From positions 29,243,126 to 29,307,125 of the forward strand of contig NC_063261.1 of assembly GCF_019578655.1 (NCBI RefSeq): DNA of 64,000 bases, given 5' to 3'. Each line of letters starts with the position of its first letter. Position 1 is the stretch's first letter. The notes under the pieces are model-generated. The model was given only the letters and a program-made list of their open reading frames with translations. It was not told the DNA's origin and searched no databases. A program made the translations under genes and the position numbers. Positions 46,745 through 57,001 of the stretch are shown piece by piece. The stretch is from Ricinus communis (taxonomy: Eukaryota > Streptophyta > Magnoliopsida > Malpighiales > Euphorbiaceae).

Positions 46745-47243
46745 AAAAGCTTTGCATCCAAAGACCCTTAAGTGACCGTAAGAAACATCTTTGCCACTCC
46801 AAACCCTCGGGGTACATCAAAAGACAAAGGAACACAAGGAGTTAGATTAATAACATGTACCGTATTCAAAGCTTCTCCCATAATGAACTTGGCATGTGAC
46901 AACAAACATCCCGACACGCTCCATCAAAGTTCATTCATCCGCTCGCTAATCCGTTCAACTGTGGAGTCTTGGGAGGACTCTTTTGATGTCGAATACCATG
47001 ATCTCTACAATAAGCATCAAATGGGCCAATGTATTCACCTCCATTATCTGTCCGAATACACTTAAGCTTCTTTCCACCGCTCTCAACCGAGGCATGAAAT
47101 CGCTTAAACACTTCAAATACTTGATCTTTAGATTTCAAGGTATAAACCCATACCTTTCTGGAGTGATCATCAATGAATGTGACAAAGTAGGAGCAACCAC
47201 CAAGTGTCCTAGTCTTCATAGGACCACAAACATCAGAGTGCAC
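46745..47243 (-). pseudogene. copia integrase core, frameshifted
   Basis: From 47,243 it reads MHSDVCGPMKTRTLGGCSYF, VTFIDDHSRKVWVYTLKSKD, then IRTDNGGEYIGPFDAYC, with the first two Asp of the DDE triad visible. After KTPQLNGL the frame breaks near 46,940. The stretch to 46,745, which should hold the third catalytic residue region, is readable only with shifts. Confidence 0.85.
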
Positions 47244-47295
47244 CAGATCAAGTATACTCTCCTTCCTGGAAGGAGGATGGCTCTTAAAGGAAACC

Positions 47296-47838
47296 CTACA
47301 TTTTACCTTGGTGAGAACACTTCTTTAGATGAATATCATGCACACCCGGTAACACATTTCTCTTCAACAAAAGAGACATCCCCTTTTCACTCATGTGACC
47401 AAGTCTCTTATGCCATAAATCAGTCATGTCAGTATTCACCATAGCATTGACCCTATCCTTGAAGATTTTCGGATGTGTCATGTACAACTTTGAGCATCTT
47501 TTACCTCTAGCCACGATCAAAGAACCACAAGTGAGTTTCCATATTCCATTACCAAAGTTGTTGTTGTAACCATCGTCATCAAGTAGGCCCGCAGAGATCA
47601 AATTAAGTCTCATATCTGGAACATGTTTTACATTATGTAAAACCAACTCTATCCCAGTGTCAAACTTCAAACAAATATCTCTGATGCCTGCAATCTTTGA
47701 TAGTCCATTATTACCCATCCTAACATTACCAAAGTTACCTGGAGTATAAGATGAATAAAAATCCCTCTGTGATGTTACATGACATGTAGCACCACTATCA
47801 ACAACCCAGCTCGAATCATCATGTGCAATATTGATCAT
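47296..47838 (-). pseudogene. copia protease and gag-pre-integrase domain
   Basis: The 180-codon frame has the aspartic protease active site WVVDSGATCHVTSQRDFY near its start. It continues through HNVKHVPDMRLNLISAG to the zinc-binding pre-integrase segment DLWHKRLGHMSEKGMSLLLK and LKKCSH. It then diverges (QGKM, stop) where the Cys-containing segment linking to integrase is expected. A small deletion or frameshift lies near 47,300. Confidence 0.85.
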
Positions 47839-48040
47839 ATCAAGATCAGAACAAATAAGGAACTCATCGGTAGTAATGTTAACTTCAGCATTGCCATTAC
47901 CATCCTCATCTTTCTTATGGTTCTTTTGATTACTTTGTAATCGCTCTTCTTCTTCTCCTTTTCAATTGCCTGCGAATCGTATTGTGTGCCCTTTTCTACC
48001 ACAATGATAGCATTCAAAATCAGCAAACTTTCCTTTGGAT
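47839..48040 (-). pseudogene. copia Gag zinc knuckle, frame-broken
   Basis: The minus strand reads CYHCGRKGHTIRF, the first part of a CCHC zinc knuckle. It then shifts to AGN and a stop, losing the final Cys. By comparison with the usual family reading, three one-base losses are inferred in about 50 bp, after which the original frame resumes toward the protease. Confidence 0.7.
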
Positions 48041-48697
48041 TTACTTGATGCTTCCCTTTGTTACCGGACCTCTACTCCGACTTCTCCCCCTGCTTTCTGT
48101 AACTAAGACATCAGAATGTGAAGAGGAACCTTGTGACTTTCTTCTCATCTCTTCATTTAAAACACTGCCTTTAGCTAATTCCATGGTGATAATACCATCT
48201 GCTGCAGAGTTGGACAATGATGTCCTAAAAGTTTCCCATGAGTCCGGTAAAGTGCCCAGGAGCCACAAGCCTTGTATCTCATCTTCAAACTTGATACCCA
48301 TTCCTGCAAGTTGATTTATGATTCCCCGAAAGAATTCAAATGATCGATGTGGAGTTCCATCATGGTATTTCAAGCTCATCATCTGTTTTATTAAGAACAA
48401 TTTATTGTTTCCGGTCTTTCTAGCATACAACTGTTCAAGCTTGTTCCACAAAGTGCGAGCATGAGTCTCTCCGCTGATATGGTTCAAAACATTATCATCA
48501 ACCCATTGACGAATATACCCACAAACCTGTCTATGCAAAATATTCCACTCTGCATCTGTTTTACTCTCAGGTTTATCAGTATTAAACACAGGCAAATAAT
48601 AATCCTTCACATAAAGTAGGTCTTCCATCTTGCCTTTCCAAATATGATAATTAGAACCATTCAAATTAATCATCCTACTTGTGTTAGCTTCCATCAT
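48041..48697 (-). CDS. copia Gag N-terminal region (UBN2-type)
   Basis: The 218-codon open frame begins MMEANTSRMINLNGSNYHIW and includes KGKMEDLLYVKDYYLPVF, ARTLWNKLEQLYARKTGNNK, LFLIKQMMSLKYHDG and LLGTLPDSWETFRTSL, the standard copia Gag core. It ends in an Arg/Ser-rich tail. The start lies about 35 bases downstream of the primer site. Gag forms the virus-like particle. Here it would end early because the downstream zinc knuckle is out of frame, so it may be non-functional. Confidence 0.85.
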   Translation of the reverse strand: MMEANTSRMINLNGSNYHIWKGKMEDLLYVKDYYLPVFNTDKPESKTDAEWNILHRQVCGYIRQWVDDNVLNHISGETHARTLWNKLEQLYARKTGNNKLFLIKQMMSLKYHDGTPHRSFEFFRGIINQLAGMGIKFEDEIQGLWLLGTLPDSWETFRTSLSNSAADGIITMELAKGSVLNEEMRRKSQGSSSHSDVLVTESRGRSRSRGPVTKGSIK

Positions 48698-48730
48698 TCA
48701 AACAAGTTTAACCCAATATAGAAGAACCAG

Positions 48731-48742
48731 GCTCTGATACCA
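48731..48742 (-). other. primer binding site (tRNA-iMet)
   Basis: The minus strand reads TGGTATCAGAGC three bases after the 5' LTR. It is an exact match to the common plant copia primer site. Confidence 0.95.
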
Positions 48743-48745
48743 ATT

Positions 48746-49502
48746 TGATGGGAAAAATAGCCACAAACGGTAAACAAATAAATCGCCGGAATTAATCTCT
48801 GTTTGTCTAAACTTTCCCAACTTGAATGAACCCCGAGGGATGCAAACAAATAGGATGTTCTTAATGCAATTAGAACACACACAATATCACTGCTATGCAC
48901 CAAGATATTGAGCTAAAACAGTAAGCACACAACAACACAAAAACACCGAAATTTTAGCGTGGAAAACCTATAAACTAGGGAAAAACCACGGGACCATTTT
49001 GGCCGCTTAAATCCACTATCATTATCAAAGGAGCAATACAAAGTCTTCTCTAGATAATACTAGAGGCATACAAAATCATCATATCCTTGGAAGTAAGCAC
49101 ATCAAGGTGTATGGAATCAAAATAGAGCCAAGATAAGAAATATATCACCAGAAAATTAGCTACTGTCCAGACCAACGAAACCCGACCTCCGGACCTCAAA
49201 AACCGATCTCCACCGTCCAAAATATTGGCCCAGATGCTGTGTAGCTGCTGTCCAAAAATCACGACGATCCAACGGTTCAATCTACGGGAAACGGAACTTT
49301 TCTGCTGCTGTGTATTCTCCTCTCTTCACCTCTCTCTTTTCTTTTAATATATGAAGTCTTGGTAAAAAAAACCCTAGCCCTAGACGTTTTTATAATAATA
49401 TGCTCCCAAAATAGAAAGTCTAAATAAGACTTTAATATGCTCAATGGTTGGGCTTTCCTCATGGGTCAAAAAAAAACAAAGAAAGAAAAAAAAAACCCAA
49501 CA
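48746..49502 (-). repeat. 5' LTR of the copia element (757 bp)
   Basis: Near-identical to 44,080-44,826, with the extra 7 bp (near 49,180) and a few base changes. It contains the promoter for this minus-strand element. Confidence 0.95.
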
Positions 49503-49507
49503 ATAAT
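49503..49507. repeat. target site duplication (right) of the copia element
   Basis: ATAAT, matching 44,075-44,079. Confidence 0.9.
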
Positions 49508-50007
49508 TTTATTAGTATTAAAAGTTACTAACTCTGCAATGTGCAGAAAAGATTATTAGTTTATTTTAGAATCTAATTTTAAAATTTAGTAGTATATTTT
49601 AATTAATTTCAATTTTGATGTTTGGTGAGATTATGAATCAAAATTTATTGATGTTACTATAATTCTAACGATGATTGTGATGATGATGAGAATAATAATA
49701 ATAATAAATTGAAATAGCATTAGACTTGTTGTCCCATAATAAAAATTGTGTAGTTTAAATAAGTAAAAAAATTATCTAATAATGAATATTTTTTTAATAT
49801 TTTATTAATTTTTATTAGAATTTATAAGAAGATCTAATAATCTAATATATAATTCATCCCTTATTCTTTTTTTCCTTTTATCATTTGATGCAACCGTTAA
49901 AAAGCATTTTAAATCTTATATTTTAGGATTTTAAATAAAATTAATAAGAGAAATATCTTTTTCAAAATGTCTAATAGTAAGTTAGCAACTCTAATACTAC
50001 TAGTGTT

Positions 50008-50016
50008 TTATTCTAA
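50008..50016. repeat. 9-bp target site duplication (left)
   Basis: TTATTCTAA, identical to 50,510-50,518. Confidence 0.85.
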
Positions 50017-50509
50017 GGTCTAATTACTAATTAAATCCTATACTTTACATTTTTTAGCAATTTTATCTAATTATTTCAAAATTTTAAAATAAATACTTAT
50101 ACTTTCAATTTATTTTTAAAAATATTTTTCAATAACAATTTTTAAAATATTATAATGAACAAAATGACGTGTCAAGTCAATTCTGCTTATTAACATAAAT
50201 TTAGTGAGTTAATAAAATATTTATTGCATCTAGATGTAAAATATGTGAAAGAATGCACATACATGAAATTTTTAATGGTCATATTATTAAGTCTATGATA
50301 ACTTATTTTTGCTGATTCATAATTACTATTCTTTTAGTAAGCACAACCAATTTCCTACATCGTTTTTTTATTGTAAAATTTTAAAAATTATCCTCGGAAA
50401 GTATTTTTAAAAATAAATCAAAAGAATGAGTATTTATTTTAAATTTTTGAAACAATTAGCTAAAATTATTAAAAAGTATAAAATTCAAAATTTAATTTAT
50501 AATTAGGCC
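50017..50509. mobile_element. 493-bp MULE-type MITE with ~140-bp TIRs
   Basis: The left end GGTCTAATTACTAATTAAAT pairs with the reverse complement of the right end GGCCTAATTATAAATTAAAT. The match runs about 140 bp through ttttagcaattttatctaat/ttttagctaattgtttc and aaaataaatacttat/aaaataaatactcat to tttttaaaat. Perfect 9-bp duplications flank it. No coding potential. Confidence 0.85.
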
Positions 50510-50518
50510 TTATTCTAA
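50510..50518. repeat. 9-bp target site duplication (right)
   Basis: TTATTCTAA, matching the left duplication exactly. Confidence 0.85.
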
Positions 50519-51900
50519 TATCAAAACTGTAACTATGTCAGTAAATTTAGATTAATAATTTCTTTGGAGTTTAAAACTGAAATCAATATCAAATTATATT
50601 ACTGCTATTGAAAAAATAAAAACTACATTCTAAATTTAAAAGTAAAATACAAAATACAACATTTATTTAGTAATTAAGCTTTTTACATATGATTACTATG
50701 ATATTTATTTCTAGGTATCAATTTTTTTCAAAACCAATCGAATTATTTAGATAAAATCATAATAATATTTTATTAATAATGTCCCAGAAAAAACTTTAAA
50801 TTGTAAAGTTAGATTTTTCTATCAAATGGAATAGCAGTTTAATGAGTTCTTGTAGTATTACTTACACAATCCATAAAAATTAAACTACAATTTATATTAT
50901 TGTTCAACTTATAAAAATTATCATTTTTATGTGGAAATTATTAGCTTCTTTTTAATTAGGAATTTCAGTTAGCAACAAGATAGCTTCTATATATGAATTC
51001 GTTTATTTATATTAAATGCACCCAAGTTAGTGCCTTCCATCATTTGTTTAAACTGTTTGTAGTATTTTTTCTAAAAATAAAAAATTAAAGAACTAGCAAT
51101 GTGTAAGTAGTTGTCTGCTTTCAATAATAAATATAATATTAAATAAAATAATAAATTTACATAATATTTTAATATTATTTTCTCTCTTCTATTTAACATA
51201 TTATATGATATCTAAATTATTTTTTTAATTTTTAAAGAATTAATTTATAAAAATTATCATTATCTTATTAGTGAGTAAAATAAAATATAATTACTTTATT
51301 TTAAAATAAAGTAATCACAGAATTTCTCTTTATCTTAACATGTTTTTACTATAAAGTATTATATTACAACTTTAACACCTTAATTATGATATTTAATTAT
51401 TTCACATTCTTCCATTTTTTTAATTTCTTTTCATAGCTTTCATTTTCGATAATAATTTTTAAATATTGTACTACAACATAAAATAATTTAATTATAAATT
51501 CTAAATATCTTATAATCCTTTTTTAAAATTTGTTTGTATAATTTCAACTTTGGTTAAATTCTTTTAATTTTTATTTTCAAAATAAAATAATTATCTTATT
51601 AATTAAAAATTATTTTTTTAATTGTCATATTTTTATTCATCTACACCCTCATTTCTCTTTTTCATTCTATTTTGTATATATTTTATCGAGATTATTTTAA
51701 TATAGTTTAATTCAAATAAAAAATTTTATAAAGAATTAATTCTTATGTTAATAAATAAATATTATTAATATATTTATTAAGAATTATTTTTGAATTAAAA
51801 CTTTTATACAATTTAATATATATGCAATGTTTTATATATGCTTTCTCTTTCTTACTTGTCATTTTATATGCATTCTATTTTTTTTTTTAAATTGTGGGAA
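50519..51900. other. AT-rich intergenic sequence
   Basis: No gene, RNA or recognised element. Composition is extremely AT-rich. Confidence 0.5.
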
Positions 51901-51919
51901 TTTTAATTTTTTTTAGAAC

Positions 51920-53110
51920 ATAAAAAGTGCATTACATGCACTAATTACAATTAAATTATAACTTCTCATCTACAAATAAACCTAAGTTATTAAAACCAAG
52001 TTAATATTTACTATTAATTTTTATAATTTTTTAAATAATTAATATTTACAATTCTTAAAATAAAAATTTTCCACTTTTTACACTTATTTTCTTCTTTCTC
52101 TTTTTTATTACAATTTATTTAAGGTTAGCAACAATATTAATTAATCGGTTGTAGATTGAAGCTACAAAACTTTAACTGATTTTTCTCTACGTATTGAGAC
52201 TTAAGGTGTAATTTTGTTAATTTTTTACTTTTAAATTCTCTAGTATTTTTATTTATTTATTACATTCTTACACAATTTTTATTATTATAAGCTCTTAATC
52301 TAATCCTTACTAACACCATGGCACAATAAAATTTAAAAATTTAATTTTATAGTTTAGATCTTAATATTTTTCTTCTCTTTTTAACTTTCATTACATATTT
52401 CTATATTGTGTTTTATGTGCTTAATAATTTAAATAGTAAATATTATTAATTTTATGCTAAAATGTTATTATTCTTTTAGCATACAATTTGATGAATAAAG
52501 CTATTTATTCTGACTTTGAACTTATATTTGTCTAGATTTTAAAATTTATTTTAATCTGTTCGATAAGAATTAACATTTTTATATAATTTAGTATACAAAA
52601 TTATTATTTATTAAATATATATTTCAAAATAATAATTGCACCAATAAATTTATTAAAATTTCTACATTCAAATTATTATATCTCACCTCCCATATAAAGT
52701 TTAAATTATTAAAATCATCAAGTTAATGTCTATTATTAATTCTTACAGTTTTCTTTGAAACTATTAATGCTCACAACTTTTAAAAAATAAAAAAAATAAA
52801 AAGTTTTGCCACTTCTATATCTATTTTTTCTCTTTCCTTTTTTTTCTTCAATTTGTTTAAGATTAACATTAATCAGCTATTAAAGTTACAAATTTTAACT
52901 TATTGTTCTCTATTTGTTGAAATTAAAGGTATATTTCTTGAAATAGATCTATTTATTCTAATTTTTAGACTTATATTTGACTGAATTTTGGAACTTGTTT
53001 TAATCTATTGAGAATATTTATTATTTTATACTATTTATTTTAATTTTTAAAAACTTATATTTTCTAGATTTTAAAATTTATTTTAATCCATCGAGTATAT
53101 TTTAATATTT
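51920..53110. repeat. diverged ~700-bp tandem duplication
   Basis: The block at about 51,930-52,215 recurs at about 52,635-52,940: ataaacctaagttattaaaacc versus ataaagtttaaattattaaaatc, the ccactttttac/gccacttctat block, attaatcggttg/attaatcagcta and tttttctctacgtattgaga/tgttctctatttgttgaa. A motif near 52,535 (tagattttaaaatttatttt) recurs near 53,065. Old and heavily mutated. Confidence 0.6.
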
Positions 53111-53564
53111 TAATATTTTTTAATATATAAAACTATTATTTATCAAATATTAAAAAAATTTGTTATGAAAAAGAAGATAATTTTTTAACTAAGATCACTC
53201 TCAAATTAATTTTTTCAATGTAATGTGATTTAAAATCGATTCTACTGTAATATAATGATTAAATATTATATATATAACAGTTATAAATCTTCAGATATTG
53301 TTAAACAACAATAAAGAATAAGTGGTTGAAATTTGTTTAAAAAATTTAGAACGTAAAATATCATATTATGATTTAAAGTAACCTAATTAAAATTTAATTC
53401 TCATCCTAAATTATTGTTTTTCATTTTATTATGAGAAATAAGTTTCTAAAAGCTATTTTCATTTCATATAATTAAAATTATATAAATTGATTACTAACAA
53501 TTTTATTTAAAATTTTAAAAATAAATATATAATAAATTATAATTTAAAATAATTTGATTAAATA

Positions 53565-53990
53565 ATTAAAAGTTATATATAGATTCATTAACAATCTAAA
53601 ATACCATAACGATGTATAAAACTAATAAATTATTAAATATAATACTAATTGATTGCTATAATTAAAAAAATAAATTTATAATGATAGAGTGCCACAATTG
53701 TATTCTAGCAAAAGACTAATGTATTTAGTTGTAATTATATTTTATTAATTTTTTTATATATTTTTAAAATTTAATCAGTGATATTTGACAACTATGATAT
53801 TCACTATATAGATAATTAAAAATTATATATAGATTCATTAATAATCTAAAATACTATAATGACATATAAAATTAATAAATCATTAAATATAATATTGATT
53901 GATTGCTATAATTAAAAAATATATTTATAATGATAGACTGTCATAATAATACTAGTAAAGCATTAATGTATTTGACGGTGATAACTAAAT
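53565..53990. repeat. 250-bp-spaced direct duplication
   Basis: The block atatatagattcattaacaa at 53,574 recurs at 53,824 as atatatagattcattaataa. Both continue for about 120 bp through attgattgctataattaaaa and ataatgatagagtg/ataatgatagactg. Confidence 0.8.
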
Positions 53991-54580
53991 ATTATATATA
54001 ATTGACTAAATTAGTATTTAATTTTTAAAATTTTGCTAGAATGGTATTTTAACATCTTGCCAGTATAAATATATATTTGAATTATAGACACTAATCAATA
54101 TTATTTTAAATTATTTATTAGTTCTATAAGTCTACTAATTTAGATTGTCAATTGATTCATATATAATTTTTAATTATTTATATAAATTAAAATTATATAA
54201 ATGAATCTTATAATTATTAAGTACCGTTGATTAAATTTTAAAAATAAATAAAATATTTATAAATAAAAAATAAATTTAGATGATAATAATGAACTAACTA
54301 ATCTATTAATTTATTATATTAATAAATTATTAAAATTAAAATAATTTAGATTTTATAAGTTTATGTAGTACAATATATTCGCATAAGCAAATTAGAATAA
54401 TTCTTAATTATACCAATAAATTATATTTTAAACTTATGCTAATAAATTATCAAAATTAAAATAAGATGGATTTTTATAAACTTATATACACACTGAAGTA
54501 TATTAAAACAACTTTCACAATTCGTACTTTTGTAAATAAAAAAAGGAAAAAGAAAAAAGAAGAATACAAAGTAGGTTCTC
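53991..54580. other. AT-rich intergenic sequence
   Basis: No gene or element recognised. Confidence 0.5.
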
Positions 54581-54740
54581 CGTTAACAAATAATCCGGGC
54601 CATTAGGTGAGGTAGCTGGAAGTGGCCGGTGATCCGACCCAACAACTTTCCAAAAGCAGATTCCTTGAGGTAATGCATTGGTTAGTAGTACAAGCTTGTA
54701 CTACCATTGAAGTACTCCTGCCGCTGCCAGTACTTCATGA
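54581..54740. other. GC-richer island with a 20-bp palindrome
   Basis: About 160 bp of balanced composition in extremely AT-rich DNA. It contains the perfect palindrome GTAGTACAAGCTTGTACTAC at 54,685-54,704. No open frame with a recognisable product. It could be a relic of an exon, an element end or a regulatory site. Confidence 0.5.
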
Positions 54741-55510
54741 ATAACTTATATTATTATTATTCTATTATTCTTATTATGAATCTTTTAATATATTATAGAT
54801 GTATAATATCACAAAATTTATAAAAATTAATGATTTTAGCTTAAATAATTTATTACTATAATAATATATAAATTAATAATATGTATATATTTAATTATTA
54901 AAATTTATTATCTTTTTAAAATTTAATTAGTAATATATAATAATTATAAAGCTTATCTTTATATAAATAACTAAAAATTATATAGATATTTATTGATAAT
55001 TTTAAATTAATAAAATAATATATTTAATTAATATATTAAATAAAATAATATTTGATTAATTATATATAATTATAAAACAAACTTAAATAATATAACACTA
55101 CAATAATTTTCTAATTATTATTATTATTTATTTTCCTTCTGGTTTATGTGAGAAGAGAAGCTATCTTAAAACCACATGCATTTCGTTTTGGGTGTACAAT
55201 CACAATTGTATACACTTTTGGATACCACGACAGACTCCACCCACCGCTTCTAGTCCCTCGACGCTTTAAATTCAAATTACGATTTTCTTTTCTTTACGAA
55301 TAAAATTCGAATGGCAATTTTTGCTTAGTATTTTTCATTTAGCTTTTTATAAAAGTAAAATATTTTATTTGAATTTAATAGATCTTTTATATTTTATTTT
55401 TATTTTTATATATATTTATATCTATGGTTTCCTATTTTTTTATCTTTTATTTATAAAATAATAAAAATTATAAAATATTAATTAAATTAAATGTATAGAA
55501 ATTTATAATG
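54741..55510. other. AT-rich intergenic with a second GC-richer patch
   Basis: No gene. The patch at 55,150-55,275 includes gtgtacaatcacaattgtatacac, an imperfect inverted repeat. Confidence 0.4.
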
Positions 55511-55920
55511 CATTTATTAAAGGTAAAATCTATCTTTAGATTCTTGTACTTTTCTACTTTATTTTATTTAATCCTTAATAATCGATTGCAATTTAATAAA
55601 TTTTTGCACTTTTATTTTTGTCATATTTAAGTCCTTCTGTCAAGGGTCTACTTACAGATGCTCTTAAACATGTTAGTAAAATACTTAATTTTAATTTATT
55701 AGATCTCTAAAAATTTATTTTATTTTGAGATATTCATGAATTTTTATTTTTTAAGTCTTTATATAAACATCTGTTAATTTTAAGAGTTTTTTTCTAATTA
55801 TTTTTAAAAATAAATAATAAAATAAAATAAAAATGCAAATGAGGCAAAAAAGTAAAATAATATAAAAATATTGAAGTTGGGAAACTAAAGAGAAATTTAA
55901 CAACTTAATAGAAAATTATT
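55511..55920. mobile_element. possible decayed MITE
   Basis: The left arm (ggtaaaatctatctttag..) and the reverse complement of the right arm (gttaaatttctctttag..) are alike over roughly 60 bp, and the termini resemble the two better MITEs in the window. No matching target duplication was found. Confidence 0.35.
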
Positions 55921-57001
55921 CTTTTTTCAAAATTAATTTGTCATTAGGTGTAGTATCATCTTTGTATGATATATGCAATTTAAAAAATCACCGCCTATAT
56001 TGATATACAACAACTTATTTTAAAAAGATTGTCACCATATTCCTTTTAGATGATGTACATCAGTTTAATGAATTGTTGAAATTGACATTTATTAAGAAAA
56101 AAATTAGTTTACAAAATAAAAATAAAGTAACACTATTGATTAGATATTTATTAGATTTGTAATTTCATAAAAAAATTTAAAATGCATTGAAATAAAGAGA
56201 ATTTTTATAAAAAAAAAATCTAAATTTAACAAAAAATCTTGCATTGTAAATTTACAGAAATTATTTTTCACATTAAATAAAAAGAAATAGATAAAATAAT
56301 GAAAATAAGACAGAATAAGTACACGACAATTCTTTTATACAAATTCAATATCTTTTTATATTCAATCTAATATCATATAGTGAATCAAGATCTAAATAAT
56401 ATTTAAATGAGAAAAATATACTAAAGAATTATATAAACTTTTAGAGACCTAATGAAAATTAAAAATTTCAAGCATCCTTTAAAATAACAAAAACAATTCT
56501 AGAGACTCAATGGACAAAAGTCGAAAACTTCATTATCTTGTTGGCATAATTTTCTTATACTCAATTGCATTAATGGTGTTTGTATCCATGCTCCTAACGG
56601 TTTGATTTATGGTGAATAGTGAATAATTTTTATTGTTATTCAACTTATTTATTTATGAATATATTACTAATATACAATTTTACTTGTTTAATTTATTAGG
56701 TCAATATGTTTATCATTTAAAATATAATGATAATGATAAAGACAAAAAGTGGGAATCATTTTTAACAATATTTGCATTTGACACAATGCCTAAATTTATC
56801 TTAAACATATTTACAAGGAATCCTGCATGAGTTCATCTCAGACAAGAATTATTTGGTTATTGGAATTAATAAGAGGAAACGAAAAGAGATACATTAATAT
56901 GTTTAGAATGAAGAAAAATAAATTGATCAATCTATATCAAAATTTAGAAATTAAATATAGATTCGTAGCTTTAAGGATTGTATTAGAAAAAGTAGGGTTG
57001 T
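55921..57001. other. AT-rich intergenic, up to the Tat/Ogre-like LTR
   Basis: No credible gene. Short open frames at 56,633-57,045 show no family signal. The last bases before the LTR (agaaaaagtaggg) look like a polypurine tract. Confidence 0.45.

Larger units (their letters stand above)
44080..49502 (-). mobile_element. Tnt1-like Ty1/copia retrotransposon, complete ends, defective coding
   Basis: A 5,423-bp element in minus orientation with LTRs, 5-bp ATAAT target duplications, a tRNA-iMet primer site and a purine tract all in place. The two LTRs differ by about ten substitutions and four small indels by eye over some 750 bp, so the insertion is recent in plant-genome terms. The coding region follows the copia order Gag, protease, integrase, reverse transcriptase, RNase H but is broken in several places. 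It can move only if supplied with proteins by another copy. It lies about 1.4 kb upstream of the copper chaperone promoter. Confidence 0.95.

Noticed and set aside
45851..48314. Plus-strand open frames (120, 110, 153 codons) within the copia element
   Set aside because: They are antisense shadows of Gag, integrase and reverse transcriptase.
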